Assembly: GCA_009363175.1 (NCBI GenBank) | Contig: CP045205.1 | Location: forward strand, 1,984,001 to 2,048,000 | Direction: 5' to 3' | DNA: 64,000 bases | DNA from: Citrobacter telavivensis | Lineage (GTDB): Bacteria; Pseudomonadota; Gammaproteobacteria; Enterobacterales; Enterobacteriaceae | In this document: positions 1 through 8,844 of the stretch, one piece after another | How the letters are laid out: every line of letters begins with the position of its first letter | Numbering within the stretch: the stretch's first letter is position 1 | Program-made: the position numbers and the translations under genes | The notes under the pieces: model-generated | Told to the model about the DNA's origin: nothing | What the model saw: only the letters and a program-made list of their open reading frames with translations | The model's database searches: none

Positions 1-426
1 GAAGGGGCCAACTTCGAGTTCAACGTGCAACCGGTCGATCTGGAACTGAGCGCGGACGGACGCGTTTGCGGCATTCGTTTCCTGCGTACGCAATTAGGTG
101 AGCCGGATTCCCAGGGACGCCGCCGTCCGGTGCCGATCGCAGGCAGCGAGTTTGTGATGCCGGCAGACGCCGTAATCATGGCGTTTGGTTTCCATCCGCA
201 CGGGATGCCGTGGCTGGAGACCCACGGTGTCCAGGTGGATAGCTGGGGACGCATCGCGGCAAACGTCGAGAGCGCGTACCGGTATCAGACCAGTAACCCG
301 AAGATCTTTGCCGGTGGCGATGCGGTTCGCGGCGCCGACCTGGTGGTTACGGCAATGGCGGAAGGACGTCATGCCGCGCAGGGCATCATCGACTGGCTGG
401 GCATTAATTCGGTGAAATCTCACTAA
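1..426 (+). CDS. aegA: AegA oxidoreductase, C-terminal fragment (5' end outside window)
   Basis: Open from the first base to a TAA at 424-426, giving the last 141 residues of a larger protein. The fragment matches the C-terminal FAD/NAD(P)-binding part of glutamate synthase small-subunit-like oxidoreductases. It contains the FAD-contacting run KIFAGGDAVRGADLVVTAMA followed by EGRHAA. In E. coli and Salmonella the full AegA also has N-terminal ferredoxin-like Fe-S domains, which lie outside this window. It is adjacent to nudK in the same order as E. coli. AegA is thought to act as an electron-transfer oxidoreductase, and has been linked in the literature to anaerobic urate metabolism; that role is not visible here. 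The family call is firm; the gene name rests on similarity plus position. Confidence 0.88.
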   Translation, partial: EGANFEFNVQPVDLELSADGRVCGIRFLRTQLGEPDSQGRRRPVPIAGSEFVMPADAVIMAFGFHPHGMPWLETHGVQVDSWGRIAANVESAYRYQTSNPKIFAGGDAVRGADLVVTAMAEGRHAAQGIIDWLGINSVKSH

Positions 427-481
427 CCAAAACCGGCTTCACGGCGTAGTATGATTTCTCTTCTTACGCTGTGGAGCCGGT

Positions 482-1057
482 ATGTCGCAAAAAATCACCC
501 TCGTTAAAGACAAAGTCCTTTCTGATAATTATTTCATCCTGCGCAATATCACTTACGATCTCACCCGCTCGAACGGCGAGGTCATTCGCCACAAACGCGA
601 AGTGTACGATCGCGGCAATGGGGCAACGATTCTGCTGTATAACGCAGAGAAAAAGACCGTCGTGCTGATTCGTCAATTCCGCGTAGCGACATGGGTGAAC
701 GGTAACGAAAGCGGGCAGTTGATTGAAACCTGCGCCGGATTACTGGACAACGATGAACCCGAAGCCTGCATTCGCAAAGAGGCCATTGAAGAGACGGGCT
801 ATGAAGTGGGCGAGGTGCGTAAGCTCTTTGAGCTGTACATGTCCCCCGGCGGCGTGACGGAGCTGATTCACTTCTTTATTGCCGAATACAGCGAAAGTCA
901 GCGCGCCAGTGCAGGTGGCGGCGTTGAAGATGAAGATATTGCCGTGCTGGAACTGCCGTTTACCCAGGCACTGGAGATGATTAAAACCGGTGAGATACGA
1001 GACGGTAAGACCGTGTTATTGCTCAACTATTTGCAATCCTCTCATTTAATGGATTGA
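482..1057 (+). CDS. nudK: GDP-mannose pyrophosphatase NudK (Nudix hydrolase)
   Basis: 191 residues, the same length as E. coli NudK and nearly identical to it from memory. NudK hydrolyses GDP-mannose to GMP and mannose 1-phosphate in the cytosol. The Nudix signature lies at about residues 86-108 and ends in KEAIEETGY, where the E residues bind Mg2+. The arginine usual before the first glutamate of that core is replaced by lysine. The ATG lies 55 bases after aegA and follows a GGAGCC ribosome site. The C-terminus (LNYLQSSHLMD) is typical of the family. No clear terminator was seen downstream. A 9-bp stem (1122-1130 with 1147-1155) lies in the gap before ypfG but lacks a T run. Confidence 0.95.
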   Translation: MSQKITLVKDKVLSDNYFILRNITYDLTRSNGEVIRHKREVYDRGNGATILLYNAEKKTVVLIRQFRVATWVNGNESGQLIETCAGLLDNDEPEACIRKEAIEETGYEVGEVRKLFELYMSPGGVTELIHFFIAEYSESQRASAGGGVEDEDIAVLELPFTQALEMIKTGEIRDGKTVLLLNYLQSSHLMD

Positions 1058-1182
1058 TAAATAAGGTTTATATTTCTTTACGAATTATTGAATCTATCCG
1101 ACAAATCCGATTGAGCATGGTGAACAGCACAACGAAGATACGACCTGTGTTGTTCGTTTGACTTCTGGGGTTATTACCGTCC

Positions 1183-2223
1183 ATGCGCTATCGCGTTATT
1201 TTCCTTTTCCTGCTCGGTCTGATTCCGGCCCGCTTGCTGTGGGCCGCGCCCGCGCAACAGGCCTTTTCTGACTGGCAGGTAACCTGTAATAACCAGAATT
1301 TTTGCGTCGCGCGTAACACCGGGGAACACGGCGGGCTGGTGATGACCCTGAGTCGCAGCGCCGGGGCGCATACCGATGCTGTCCTGCGCCTCGATCTTGG
1401 CGGATTGACCGCGCCGTCCAATGAAGCGGACATTGCGCCCCGTCTGTTGCTGGACGGCAAACCGCTGGCGCTGAGCCCGGAACACTGGCGAATAACGTCG
1501 TGGCACCTGATGACGGACGACACGACAACCATTGCAGAATTTCTGGCGACGATTCAGGACGGGAAGGCAATCACCCTGCAAAAGGGCAATCAGATAATTT
1601 CGCTGGCTGGGCTGAAAGCCGCGCTGTTGTTCATCGACGCGCAGCAAAAGCGGGTAGGCAGTGAAACGGCGTGGATTGAGAAAGGTAACGATCCACCGCT
1701 CAGCGTTCCGCCCGCCCCGGCGCTGAAAGGCGTGGCCGTCGTTAACCCGACGCCAACACCGCTCTCCCTCGACGAACGCAACGACCTTCTTGATTACGGC
1801 AACTGGCGAATGAACGGCATCAAGTGTTCACTCGATCCTTCACGCCGCGAGGTACGGGTGACCGCCCTTACTGATGACAAAGCCTTGCTGATGATTGCCT
1901 GTGAAGCCGGGGCGTATAACACTATCGATCTGGCGTGGATCGTGTCGCGTAAAAAACCGCTGGCCTCACACGCCGTGCGGCTGCGTTTACCGTTCAACAG
2001 CGGTGCGGAAAGCAATGACATGGAGTTGATGAACGCCATGTTTGATGAGAAGTCGCGCGAACTGGTCACTCTGGCAAAGGGGCGGGGATTAACGGATTGT
2101 GGCATCCAGACGCGCTGGCGTTTTGACGGCCAGCGTTTTCGTCTGGTGCGTTATGCCGAAGAGCCGAGCTGTGATGGCTGGCATGGGCCAGATGCCTGGC
2201 CCACGCTATGGATCACGCGTTGA
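1183..2223 (+). CDS. ypfG: YpfG, DUF1176 periplasmic protein of unknown function
   Basis: 346 residues. The N-terminus (MRYRVIFLFLLGLIPARLLWAAP) is a signal peptide with a probable cleavage after the alanine pair near residue 22, so the protein is expected in the periplasm. The rest fits the DUF1176 family. Several cysteines (for example CNNQNFC after the signal, and TDCGIQ and PSCDGW near the end) could form disulfides there. It keeps the E. coli position between nudK and tktB. The biochemical function is unknown and no catalytic motif was recognised. REP sequence starts a few bases after the stop. Confidence 0.9.
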   Translation: MRYRVIFLFLLGLIPARLLWAAPAQQAFSDWQVTCNNQNFCVARNTGEHGGLVMTLSRSAGAHTDAVLRLDLGGLTAPSNEADIAPRLLLDGKPLALSPEHWRITSWHLMTDDTTTIAEFLATIQDGKAITLQKGNQIISLAGLKAALLFIDAQQKRVGSETAWIEKGNDPPLSVPPAPALKGVAVVNPTPTPLSLDERNDLLDYGNWRMNGIKCSLDPSRREVRVTALTDDKALLMIACEAGAYNTIDLAWIVSRKKPLASHAVRLRLPFNSGAESNDMELMNAMFDEKSRELVTLAKGRGLTDCGIQTRWRFDGQRFRLVRYAEEPSCDGWHGPDAWPTLWITR

Positions 2224-2229
2224 TTTTCT

Positions 2230-2345
2230 GTCGGATGGCGACTGCGTCTTATCCGACCTACAGATAGCTTTTCGTAGGCCGGATAAGACGCGTTAGCGTC
2301 GTCATCCGGCGTTGCATACATCCGGCGTTGCATACATCAGGCGTT
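2230..2345. repeat. REP pair (BIME) plus 16-bp tandem repeat
   Basis: A forward REP (2230-2261, GTCGGATGGCG ... CTTATCCGACCTAC) is followed by an inverted REP (2274-2310, GTAGGCCGGATAAG ... CATCCGGC). The tail of the inverted copy is duplicated as a 16-bp tandem unit CATCCGGCGTTGCATA at 2303-2318 and 2319-2334. A partial third copy (CATCAGGCGTT) runs over the tktB stop codon at 2337-2339. The block lies between convergent ypfG and tktB. REP hairpins there usually stabilise 3' ends or limit readthrough. Confidence 0.9.
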
Positions 2346-4331
2346 CAAAACCTTGTGTGCTTTCTCGACAATGTTCTCAACCGTAAAGCCGAAGTAAGGG
2401 AACAGCTTCTCTGCCGGCGCAGATTCACCGTAACCGGTCATTCCGACAATCGCCCCTTTTAAGCCCACATATTTGTACCAGTAATCGGCGATACCGGCTT
2501 CAACCGCGACGCGCGCGCTGACGTTGGACGGCAGAACCGACTCGCGGTATGCCTCGTCCTGGGCATCGAAAATATCCGTTGAGGGCAGGGAAACCACGCG
2601 AACATTGCGCCCTTCACCGGTGAGTTTCTCTGCGGCCAGCAGGGTTATCTCCATTTCCGAACCGGTGGCTATCAGGATGATATCCGGCTTACCGCCGCCA
2701 TCTTTGAGCACATAACCGCCGCGGGCGATCGCGTTCACCTGCTCCGGCGTGCGTTCAACCTGTGCCAGGTTCTGTCGTGACAGGATCAGCGCCGTTGGGC
2801 CATCATGACGCTCGACGGCCAGCTTCCAGCCCACCGCCGCTTCAACCTGATCGCACGGTCGCCAGGTGCTGAAATTGGGTGTCAGACGCAGGCTGGCCAG
2901 TTGTTCCACCGCCTGGTGCGTCGGGCCATCTTCCCCCAGGCCGATAGAGTCATGGGTATACACCATAATCTGCCGCGCCTTCATCAGCGCCGCCATGCGC
3001 GCCGCATTGCGCGCATATTCGACGAACATCAGGAAGGTGGCGGTATAGGGCACGAATCCACCGTGATGGGCGATGCCATTAGCGATGGCAGTCATGCCAA
3101 ATTCACGCACGCCATAGTGAATGTAATTGCCTGCAAGATCTTCTTTCAGTGAGGTCGAACCTTTCCAGATTGTCAGGTTACTCGGCGCAAGGTCCGCCGA
3201 ACCGCCTAACAGTTCTGGCAGGAGCGGACCGTAGACGTTGAGGGCATTTTGCGATGCCTTGCGGGTGGCGATTTTGGCAGGATTCGCCTGAAGTTCGTTG
3301 ATGTATTTCTGCGTGGTCTTTTCCCACGCCGCTGGCAGACCGCCGGTCATGCGGCGCGTGAACTCGGCGGCCAGCTCCGGATGCGCTTTCTGATAAGCGG
3401 CGAATTTTTCATTCCAGTGCTGCTGCGCTTTCTCGCCTTTTTCACGGGCGTCCCAGGCGCGATAAATCTCTTTTGGGATCTCAAACGCCGGGTGGTGCCA
3501 GCCCAGTTTCTGTCGCGTCAGCGCCACTTCCTCTTCGCCCAGCGCCGCGCCGTGGGATTCCTCTTTGCCCGCTTTGTTCGGCGAGCCAAAGCCAATCACC
3601 GTCCGGCAGATAATCAGCGAGGGTTTGTCCTTCACGCTCTGCGCTTCCTGAATCGCTTTCTTCACCGCTTGCGGGTCATGACCGTCGATGTCGTGGACGA
3701 CGTGCCAGTGGTAGGCCTCAAAGCGTTTGCCTGTGTCATCGGTAAACCAGCCGTCGGTTTCACCATCAATGGAGATACCGTTGCTATCGTAAAAGCCGAT
3801 CAGCTTGCCCAGTCCCAGCGTTCCCGCCAGCGAGCAGACCTCATGCGAAATGCCTTCCATCAGGCAGCCGTCGCCCATAAACACATACGTGAAATGATCG
3901 ACAATCTCGTGACCCGGCTGGTTGAACTGCGCCGCCAGCGTGCGTTCGGCAATGGCTAAACCGACGGCGTTCGCCAGCCCCTGACCCAGTGGCCCGGTCG
4001 TGGTTTCCACCCCCGGCGTATAGCCGATTTCCGGGTGCCCCGGCGTTCTGGAATGTAACTGGCGGAAGTTTTTCAGCTCTTCAATCGGCAGATCGTAACC
4101 TGTCAGGTGCAGCAGGCTGTAGAGCAGCATTGAGGCATGACCGTTAGAGAGAATAAAACGGTCGCGATCGTACCAGCTCGGATCGGTCGGGTTGTGGCGG
4201 AGGAAGTCGTTCCACAGGACTTCGGCGATATCCGCCATTCCCATCGGCGCACCGGGGTGGCCGGAATTGGCTTTCTGAACAGCGTCCATACTGAGCGCAC
4301 GAATGGCATTAGCAAGGTCTTTACGGGACAT
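2337..4331 (-). CDS. tktB: Transketolase 2 (TktB)
   Basis: 664-residue thiamin-diphosphate transketolase of the non-oxidative pentose phosphate pathway. It moves two-carbon ketol units between sugar phosphates in the cytosol. The ThDP/metal motif is visible as GDG at residues 153-155 with the matching Asn at 184. Residues of the donor pocket are seen in SGHPGAPMG (23-31) and SNGHAS (62-67). It lies 20 bases downstream of talA on the same strand, as in E. coli, where the talA-tktB pair is RpoS-dependent. E. coli TktB is recalled as 667 residues, ending in GVKGA; this one ends KVLNA, with a REP-derived tandem repeat overlapping the stop. The choice of tktB over tktA rests on the talA linkage. 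Confidence 0.95.
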   Translation of the reverse strand: MSRKDLANAIRALSMDAVQKANSGHPGAPMGMADIAEVLWNDFLRHNPTDPSWYDRDRFILSNGHASMLLYSLLHLTGYDLPIEELKNFRQLHSRTPGHPEIGYTPGVETTTGPLGQGLANAVGLAIAERTLAAQFNQPGHEIVDHFTYVFMGDGCLMEGISHEVCSLAGTLGLGKLIGFYDSNGISIDGETDGWFTDDTGKRFEAYHWHVVHDIDGHDPQAVKKAIQEAQSVKDKPSLIICRTVIGFGSPNKAGKEESHGAALGEEEVALTRQKLGWHHPAFEIPKEIYRAWDAREKGEKAQQHWNEKFAAYQKAHPELAAEFTRRMTGGLPAAWEKTTQKYINELQANPAKIATRKASQNALNVYGPLLPELLGGSADLAPSNLTIWKGSTSLKEDLAGNYIHYGVREFGMTAIANGIAHHGGFVPYTATFLMFVEYARNAARMAALMKARQIMVYTHDSIGLGEDGPTHQAVEQLASLRLTPNFSTWRPCDQVEAAVGWKLAVERHDGPTALILSRQNLAQVERTPEQVNAIARGGYVLKDGGGKPDIILIATGSEMEITLLAAEKLTGEGRNVRVVSLPSTDIFDAQDEAYRESVLPSNVSARVAVEAGIADYWYKYVGLKGAIVGMTGYGESAPAEKLFPYFGFTVENIVEKAHKVLNA

Positions 4332-4351
4332 AGAACACTCCGTGGCAAGAT

Positions 4352-5302
4352 TTAGAGTTTGGCTGCAAGCAGGTCTTCCAGTTTGCGTTGGTCAACGGCG
4401 AACAGACGGATACCGTCAGAGAGTTTCTCGACCGCCATCGCATCCTGGTTATGCTCCCAGCGGAATTCGGCTTCACTCATGGGGGCGGGGCGATGGAAGG
4501 TTTGTGAAGACGGCACCAGCTTGCGCTCGACCGGTTCTTCTTTTTCCTGCAGTTCTTTCAGGAGATTGGGGGCGATCGTCAGGCGATCGCAGCCGGCCAG
4601 CGCGAGGATCTGTTCAGTGCGGCGGAAACTGGCACCCATGACAATCGTCTCATAGCGATGCTGTTTGAAGTAATCGTAGATGTTGCGCACTGATTTCACG
4701 CCCGGATCTTCCTCTACAACGTACGGATCCATGGGGCTGCGCGCCTGATACCAGTCATAAATACGCCCAACAAACGGGGAGATCAAAAAGACGCCCGCTT
4801 CGGCGCAGGCGCGGGCCTGGGCAAAGGAAAACAGCAGCGTCAGGTTGCAGTTAATTCCCTCTTTCTCCAGTGTTTGCGCGGCGCGAATGCCTTCCCAGGT
4901 GGAAGCCAGCTTAATCAGAATGCGGGATTTATCGATTCCCTGCTGCTGGTACAAATCCACCAGATGGCGGGCCTTTTCGATGCTCTTTTGTTGATCGAAG
5001 GAGAGGCGGGCATCCACTTCGGTCGACACCCGGCCCGGAATACTTTTAAGAATTTCCGCACCAAAATTCACCGCCAGTTTGTCACAGGCTTCGACAACCT
5101 GCTGTTCCTGGGTTTTCCCCTGTTTCTTCCCCCACTGGATAGCATCGTCAATCAGATGTGCGTAATGCGCCAGTCCGGCAGCCTTCAGCAGCAGGGAGGG
5201 ATTGGTGGTGGCATCCTGGGGTTGGTAATGACGAATAGACTCAATATCACCGCTATCGGCCACGACAGTGGTGAATTGTTTGATGCCGTCTAACTGGTTC
5301 AT
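4352..5302 (-). CDS. talA: Transaldolase A (TalA)
   Basis: 316 residues, the E. coli TalA length. Transaldolase transfers a dihydroxyacetone unit from sedoheptulose 7-phosphate to glyceraldehyde 3-phosphate. The Schiff-base lysine is K131 in the strand RILIKLASTWEG. The ATTNPS motif at residues 31-36 is the family signature. The gene is first of the talA-tktB minus-strand pair and is divergent from maeB. The ribosome site is AAGGAG ahead of the ATG at 5300-5302. The upstream region (5303-5576) should carry the promoter. Linkage to tktB separates it from TalB. Confidence 0.96.
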   Translation of the reverse strand: MNQLDGIKQFTTVVADSGDIESIRHYQPQDATTNPSLLLKAAGLAHYAHLIDDAIQWGKKQGKTQEQQVVEACDKLAVNFGAEILKSIPGRVSTEVDARLSFDQQKSIEKARHLVDLYQQQGIDKSRILIKLASTWEGIRAAQTLEKEGINCNLTLLFSFAQARACAEAGVFLISPFVGRIYDWYQARSPMDPYVVEEDPGVKSVRNIYDYFKQHRYETIVMGASFRRTEQILALAGCDRLTIAPNLLKELQEKEEPVERKLVPSSQTFHRPAPMSEAEFRWEHNQDAMAVEKLSDGIRLFAVDQRKLEDLLAAKL

Positions 5303-5576
5303 AGGAAATACTCCTTGAAAAGTAACGTGTTAGGTGAGTGCTTAACATCACACTTCTGAGAGATTCATGAGGTGCACCACAAAAAAGCATAGCAGACAGG
5401 CATGGTAATGCTGGCTCAGAGAGGTAACATGGTTGTTATGAGTTGATTACGAAATCTTTATTTAAGTCGTGATAGTTTGGGGACCTTCAAAGTTTGCGTC
5501 CCGCAGTGCGGTGATAATGTGCGACGCACCTGGCTGCGCGTGACTTTTTTGAACGATACGTGAAAGGAACAACAAG
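5303..5576. promoter_or_regulatory. talA/maeB divergent intergenic region
   Basis: This 274-base AT-rich gap separates the divergent starts of talA (minus) and maeB (plus), so promoters for both must lie here. The maeB ribosome site AAAGGA is visible 9 bases before its ATG. I found no convincing pair of CreB TTCAC repeats and no other operator that I could name. No small gene with a good start was recognised. Confidence 0.5.
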
Positions 5577-7856
5577 ATGGATGACCAGTTAAAGCAAAGC
5601 GCCCTTGATTTCCATGAATTCCCGGTACCTGGTAAAATCCAGGTTTCCCCGACGAAGCCCCTTGCCACGCAGCGCGATCTGGCGCTGGCCTACTCGCCGG
5701 GCGTCGCAGCGCCGTGTCTTGAAATCGAAAAAGACCCGCTGGCTGCGTATAAATACACCGCGCGTGGCAACCTTGTTGCCGTTATCTCTAACGGGACGGC
5801 GGTGCTGGGCTTAGGCAATATTGGCGCGCTGGCCGGTAAACCGGTCATGGAAGGCAAAGGCGTTCTGTTTAAGAAATTCGCCGGTATTGATGTGTTCGAT
5901 ATCGAAGTCGATGAACTCGACCCGGACAAATTTATTAACGTCGTTGCCGCGCTGGAACCGACGTTCGGCGGGATCAATCTGGAAGACATCAAAGCGCCAG
6001 AGTGTTTCTACATCGAGCAGAAACTGCGCGAACGGATGAATATTCCGGTGTTCCATGACGATCAGCACGGCACTGCGATCATCAGTACCGCCGCCATTCT
6101 TAACGGCCTGCGGGTAGTTGAAAAAAATATCTCCGACGTGCGGATGGTGGTATCCGGCGCGGGGGCGGCGGCGATCGCCTGCATGAACCTGCTGGTGGCG
6201 TTGGGGATGCAGAAGCACAACATCGTGGTCTGTGACTCCAAAGGCGTCATCTACAAAGGTCGCGAGCCGAATATGGCCGAAACCAAAGCGGCCTACGCGG
6301 TAGAAGATGACGGCAAACGGACGCTGGATGACGTTATCGACGGTGCGGACATTTTCCTCGGTTGTTCAGGTCCGAAAGTGCTGACCCAGGAGATGGTCAA
6401 AAAGATGGCCCGCGCGCCGATGATTCTGGCGCTGGCTAACCCGGAACCGGAAATCCTGCCGCCGTTGGCAAAAGAGGTGCGTCCGGACGCCATCATCTGT
6501 ACGGGTCGTTCCGACTACCCGAACCAGGTCAACAACGTCCTGTGCTTCCCGTTCATCTTCCGTGGCGCGCTGGACGTCGGCGCGACGGCGATCAACGAAG
6601 AAATGAAGCTGGCTGCGGTCCATGCGATTGCCGAACTGGCGCATGCCGAGCAGAGCGAAGTGGTGGCCTCGGCCTATGGTGACCAGGATCTGAGCTTCGG
6701 CCCGGAATACATCATTCCAAAACCGTTCGACCCGCGCCTGATTGTCAAAATCGCGCCCGCAGTTGCCAAAGCGGCGATGGATTCCGGCGTGGCGATGCGC
6801 CCGATTGCTGACTTTGACGCTTACATCGACAAGCTGACGGAGTTTGTCTACAAAACCAATCTGTTCATGAAACCTATCTTCTCGCAGGCGCGTAAAGCAC
6901 CGAAACGCGTCGTGCTGCCGGAAGGGGAAGAGGCGCGCGTCCTGCACGCCACGCAGGAGCTGATCACGCTGGGTCTGGCGAAGCCGATCCTGATTGGTCG
7001 CCCAAGCGTGATCGAAATGCGCATTCAGAAACTGGGTCTGCAGATCAAAGCGGGCGTCGATTTTGAGATCGTCAATAATGAATCCGATCCGCGCTTTAAA
7101 GAGTACTGGAGCGAGTACTACCAGATCATGAAGCGTCGTGGCATTACCCAGGAGCAGGCGCAGCGTGCGGTGATCGCCAACACCACGGTGATTGGCGCGA
7201 TCATGGTACAGCGCGGCGAAGCGGATGCGATGATCTGCGGCACCATTGGCGACTACCATGAACACTTCAGCGTGGTGAAAGAGGTGTTTGGCTACCGTGA
7301 AGGCGTCCATACCGCCGGGGCGATGAACGCCCTGCTGCTGCCAAGTGGTAACACCTTTATTGCCGATACCTACGTCAATGACGATCCTGAGCCGGAAGAA
7401 CTGGCAGAAATCGCCGTGATGGCGGCGGAAACCGTGCGTCGGTTTGGTATCGAACCGAAAGTGGCGTTGCTGTCGCACTCTAACTTTGGTTCATCTAACT
7501 GCCCGTCTGCCGGCAAAATGCGTGCCGCGCTGGAGATTATCAAAGCACGTGCGCCTGACCTGATGATTGACGGTGAAATGCATGGCGATGCCGCGCTGGT
7601 GGAAAGCATCCGTAACGATCGGATGCCGGACAGTCCGCTGAAAGGGTCGGCCAATATTCTGGTGATGCCAAATATGGAAGCCGCACGCATTAGTTATAAT
7701 TTGCTGCGCGTCTCCAGTTCAGAAGGTGTTACGGTTGGCCCAGTCCTGATGGGCGTGGCAAAACCGGTTCATGTATTAACGCCGATTGCCTCTGTTCGTC
7801 GAATCGTGAATATGGTGGCACTGGCGGTCGTTGAGGCACAAACACAACCGCTGTAA
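5577..7856 (+). CDS. maeB: NADP-dependent malic enzyme MaeB with phosphotransacetylase-like tail
   Basis: 759 residues, the usual size of this hybrid. It decarboxylates malate to pyruvate with NADP+. Residues 1 to about 430 form the malic enzyme part: FAGIDVFDIEVDE and HDDQHGTA carry the metal and substrate residues, and VVSGAGAAAIACMNL is the dinucleotide-binding loop. Residues from about 430 onward (KAPKRVVLPEGEEARVL) form a phosphotransacetylase-like domain, known in E. coli to act in regulation and oligomerisation rather than acetyl transfer. It is monocistronic, with a strong terminator 20 bases after the stop. A similar PTA fold recurs in eutD nearby, but EutD lacks the malic domain. 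Confidence 0.97.
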   Translation: MDDQLKQSALDFHEFPVPGKIQVSPTKPLATQRDLALAYSPGVAAPCLEIEKDPLAAYKYTARGNLVAVISNGTAVLGLGNIGALAGKPVMEGKGVLFKKFAGIDVFDIEVDELDPDKFINVVAALEPTFGGINLEDIKAPECFYIEQKLRERMNIPVFHDDQHGTAIISTAAILNGLRVVEKNISDVRMVVSGAGAAAIACMNLLVALGMQKHNIVVCDSKGVIYKGREPNMAETKAAYAVEDDGKRTLDDVIDGADIFLGCSGPKVLTQEMVKKMARAPMILALANPEPEILPPLAKEVRPDAIICTGRSDYPNQVNNVLCFPFIFRGALDVGATAINEEMKLAAVHAIAELAHAEQSEVVASAYGDQDLSFGPEYIIPKPFDPRLIVKIAPAVAKAAMDSGVAMRPIADFDAYIDKLTEFVYKTNLFMKPIFSQARKAPKRVVLPEGEEARVLHATQELITLGLAKPILIGRPSVIEMRIQKLGLQIKAGVDFEIVNNESDPRFKEYWSEYYQIMKRRGITQEQAQRAVIANTTVIGAIMVQRGEADAMICGTIGDYHEHFSVVKEVFGYREGVHTAGAMNALLLPSGNTFIADTYVNDDPEPEELAEIAVMAAETVRRFGIEPKVALLSHSNFGSSNCPSAGKMRAALEIIKARAPDLMIDGEMHGDAALVESIRNDRMPDSPLKGSANILVMPNMEAARISYNLLRVSSSEGVTVGPVLMGVAKPVHVLTPIASVRRIVNMVALAVVEAQTQPL

Positions 7857-7875
7857 TTTCACTTTAATTAATTCC

Positions 7876-7901
7876 GGCGCGGGTTTCTCCCGCGCCTTTT
7901 T
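7876..7901 (+). terminator. Rho-independent terminator after maeB
   Basis: Perfect 8-bp stem GGCGCGGG (7876-7883) and CCCGCGCC (7889-7896) with loop TTTCT, followed by TTTTTA. It insulates the eut operon from maeB transcription. Confidence 0.93.
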
Positions 7902-7913
7902 ATTTTCCCATTC

Positions 7914-7933
7914 TTAGTGATCCATCTCACCTT
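7914..7933 (+). promoter_or_regulatory. Probable CRP site upstream of eutS
   Basis: AGTGA (7916-7920), six bases, then TCACC (7927-7931) matches the TGTGA-N6-TCACA CRP core at eight of ten positions. It lies about 85 bases before the eutS ATG, in the only long gap ahead of the operon. The eut promoter in enteric bacteria is known to respond to CRP and to EutR with B12 and ethanolamine. No strong -35/-10 pair is visible between the site and eutS, as expected for an activator-dependent promoter. The exact EutR site was not identified. Confidence 0.6.
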
Positions 7934-8015
7934 TTAAATCTCTTTGCCGAATTTTGTTATTTACCCTGACAAAAAATTGCCACGATAAGCCCTGTCTTAA
8001 CACAGGCGGTGAGCA

Positions 8016-8351
8016 ATGGATAAAGAACGCATTATTCAGGAATTTGTGCCGGGCAAACAGGTCACGCTGGCGCATCTCATTGCGCATCCTGGTGAAGAAC
8101 TGGCGAAAAAGATCGGCGTTCCCGAAGCAGGTGCCATCGGCATTATGACCCTGACGCCGGGAGAAACCGCAATGATTGCCGGCGATCTGGCGATGAAGGC
8201 TGCCGACGTACACATCGGTTTTCTCGACAGATTCAGCGGCGCATTGGTTATCTACGGCTCGGTTGGCGCAGTAGAAGAGGCCTTATTGCAAACGGTCAGT
8301 GGGCTGGGGCGTTTATTAAATTTCACACTCTGCGACCTGACAAAAAGCTAA
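8016..8351 (+). CDS. eutS: EutS, hexameric BMC shell protein
   Basis: 111 residues of the circularly permuted, bent BMC-H type typical of EutS and PduU. The protein forms hexameric tiles of the ethanolamine microcompartment shell. The run LTPGETAMIAGDLAMKAADV and the later FSGALVIYGSVGAVEEAL are the BMC fold core. It is the first gene of the operon, behind a GGTGAG ribosome site, and eutP follows after 13 bases. In E. coli, EutS alone can form compartments when overproduced. Confidence 0.96.
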   Translation: MDKERIIQEFVPGKQVTLAHLIAHPGEELAKKIGVPEAGAIGIMTLTPGETAMIAGDLAMKAADVHIGFLDRFSGALVIYGSVGAVEEALLQTVSGLGRLLNFTLCDLTKS

Positions 8352-8364
8352 TTCTGAGGTGCTT

Positions 8365-8844
8365 ATGAAACGTATTGCGTTTGTTGGCACTGTCGGTGCG
8401 GGAAAAACAACGCTTTTTAATGCGTTACAGGGGAATTATACCCTCGCCAGAAAAACGCAGGCCGTGGAATTTAATGAAAATGGCGATATCGATACTCCTG
8501 GGGAATATTTCAGTCACCCCCGTTGGTATCACGCCTTAATTACCACGCTGCAGGACGTTGATACGTTGATTTATGTCCATGCAGCCAATGACAAAGAAAG
8601 TCGCTTACCTGCCGGGCTGTTAGATATCGGCGCCAGTAAACGACAAATCGCCGTGATCAGCAAAACGGATATGCCAGATGCTGACGTGATCGCAACGCGG
8701 GAATTACTGCGCGGAATTGGGTTTCAGGAGCCGATTTTCGAACTCAATAGCCATGACCCGCAAAGCGTGCAGCACCTGGTGGATTATCTGACTGAGCTCA
8801 GCCAAAAGGAGGAAGGGGCAGGTGAAAAAACTTATCACAGCTAA
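8365..8844 (+). CDS. eutP: EutP, P-loop protein with acetate kinase activity
   Basis: 159 residues from the ATG at 8365, which follows GAGGTG. A GTG six bases earlier is rejected because the E. coli protein begins MKRIAFVG. The P-loop GTVGAGKTT occupies residues 8-16 and KTD (near residue 99) resembles the small-GTPase NKxD motif. It was first annotated as GTPase-like; in Salmonella, EutP and EutQ were reported to have acetate kinase activity. It overlaps eutQ by 23 bases, suggesting coupled translation. Confidence 0.93.
   Translation: MKRIAFVGTVGAGKTTLFNALQGNYTLARKTQAVEFNENGDIDTPGEYFSHPRWYHALITTLQDVDTLIYVHAANDKESRLPAGLLDIGASKRQIAVISKTDMPDADVIATRELLRGIGFQEPIFELNSHDPQSVQHLVDYLTELSQKEEGAGEKTYHS

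Noticed and set aside
1122..1155. GAACAGCAC/GTGTTGTTC stem as a nudK terminator
   Set aside because: The loop is 16 bases, one pair is a wobble and there is no T run after it.
5303..5576. CreB box (paired TTCAC) upstream of talA
   Set aside because: Only GTGAG-type words were found on the relevant strand; no properly spaced TTCAC pair.
6366..7478. Long antisense open frame (370 codons) within maeB
   Set aside because: It lies wholly opposite a well-conserved gene in high-GC codon phase, is His/Arg/Gln-rich and has no family motif; a coding shadow.
8359..8364. GTG start two codons upstream of eutP
   Set aside because: The ribosome site spacing and the E. coli N-terminus favour the ATG at 8365.
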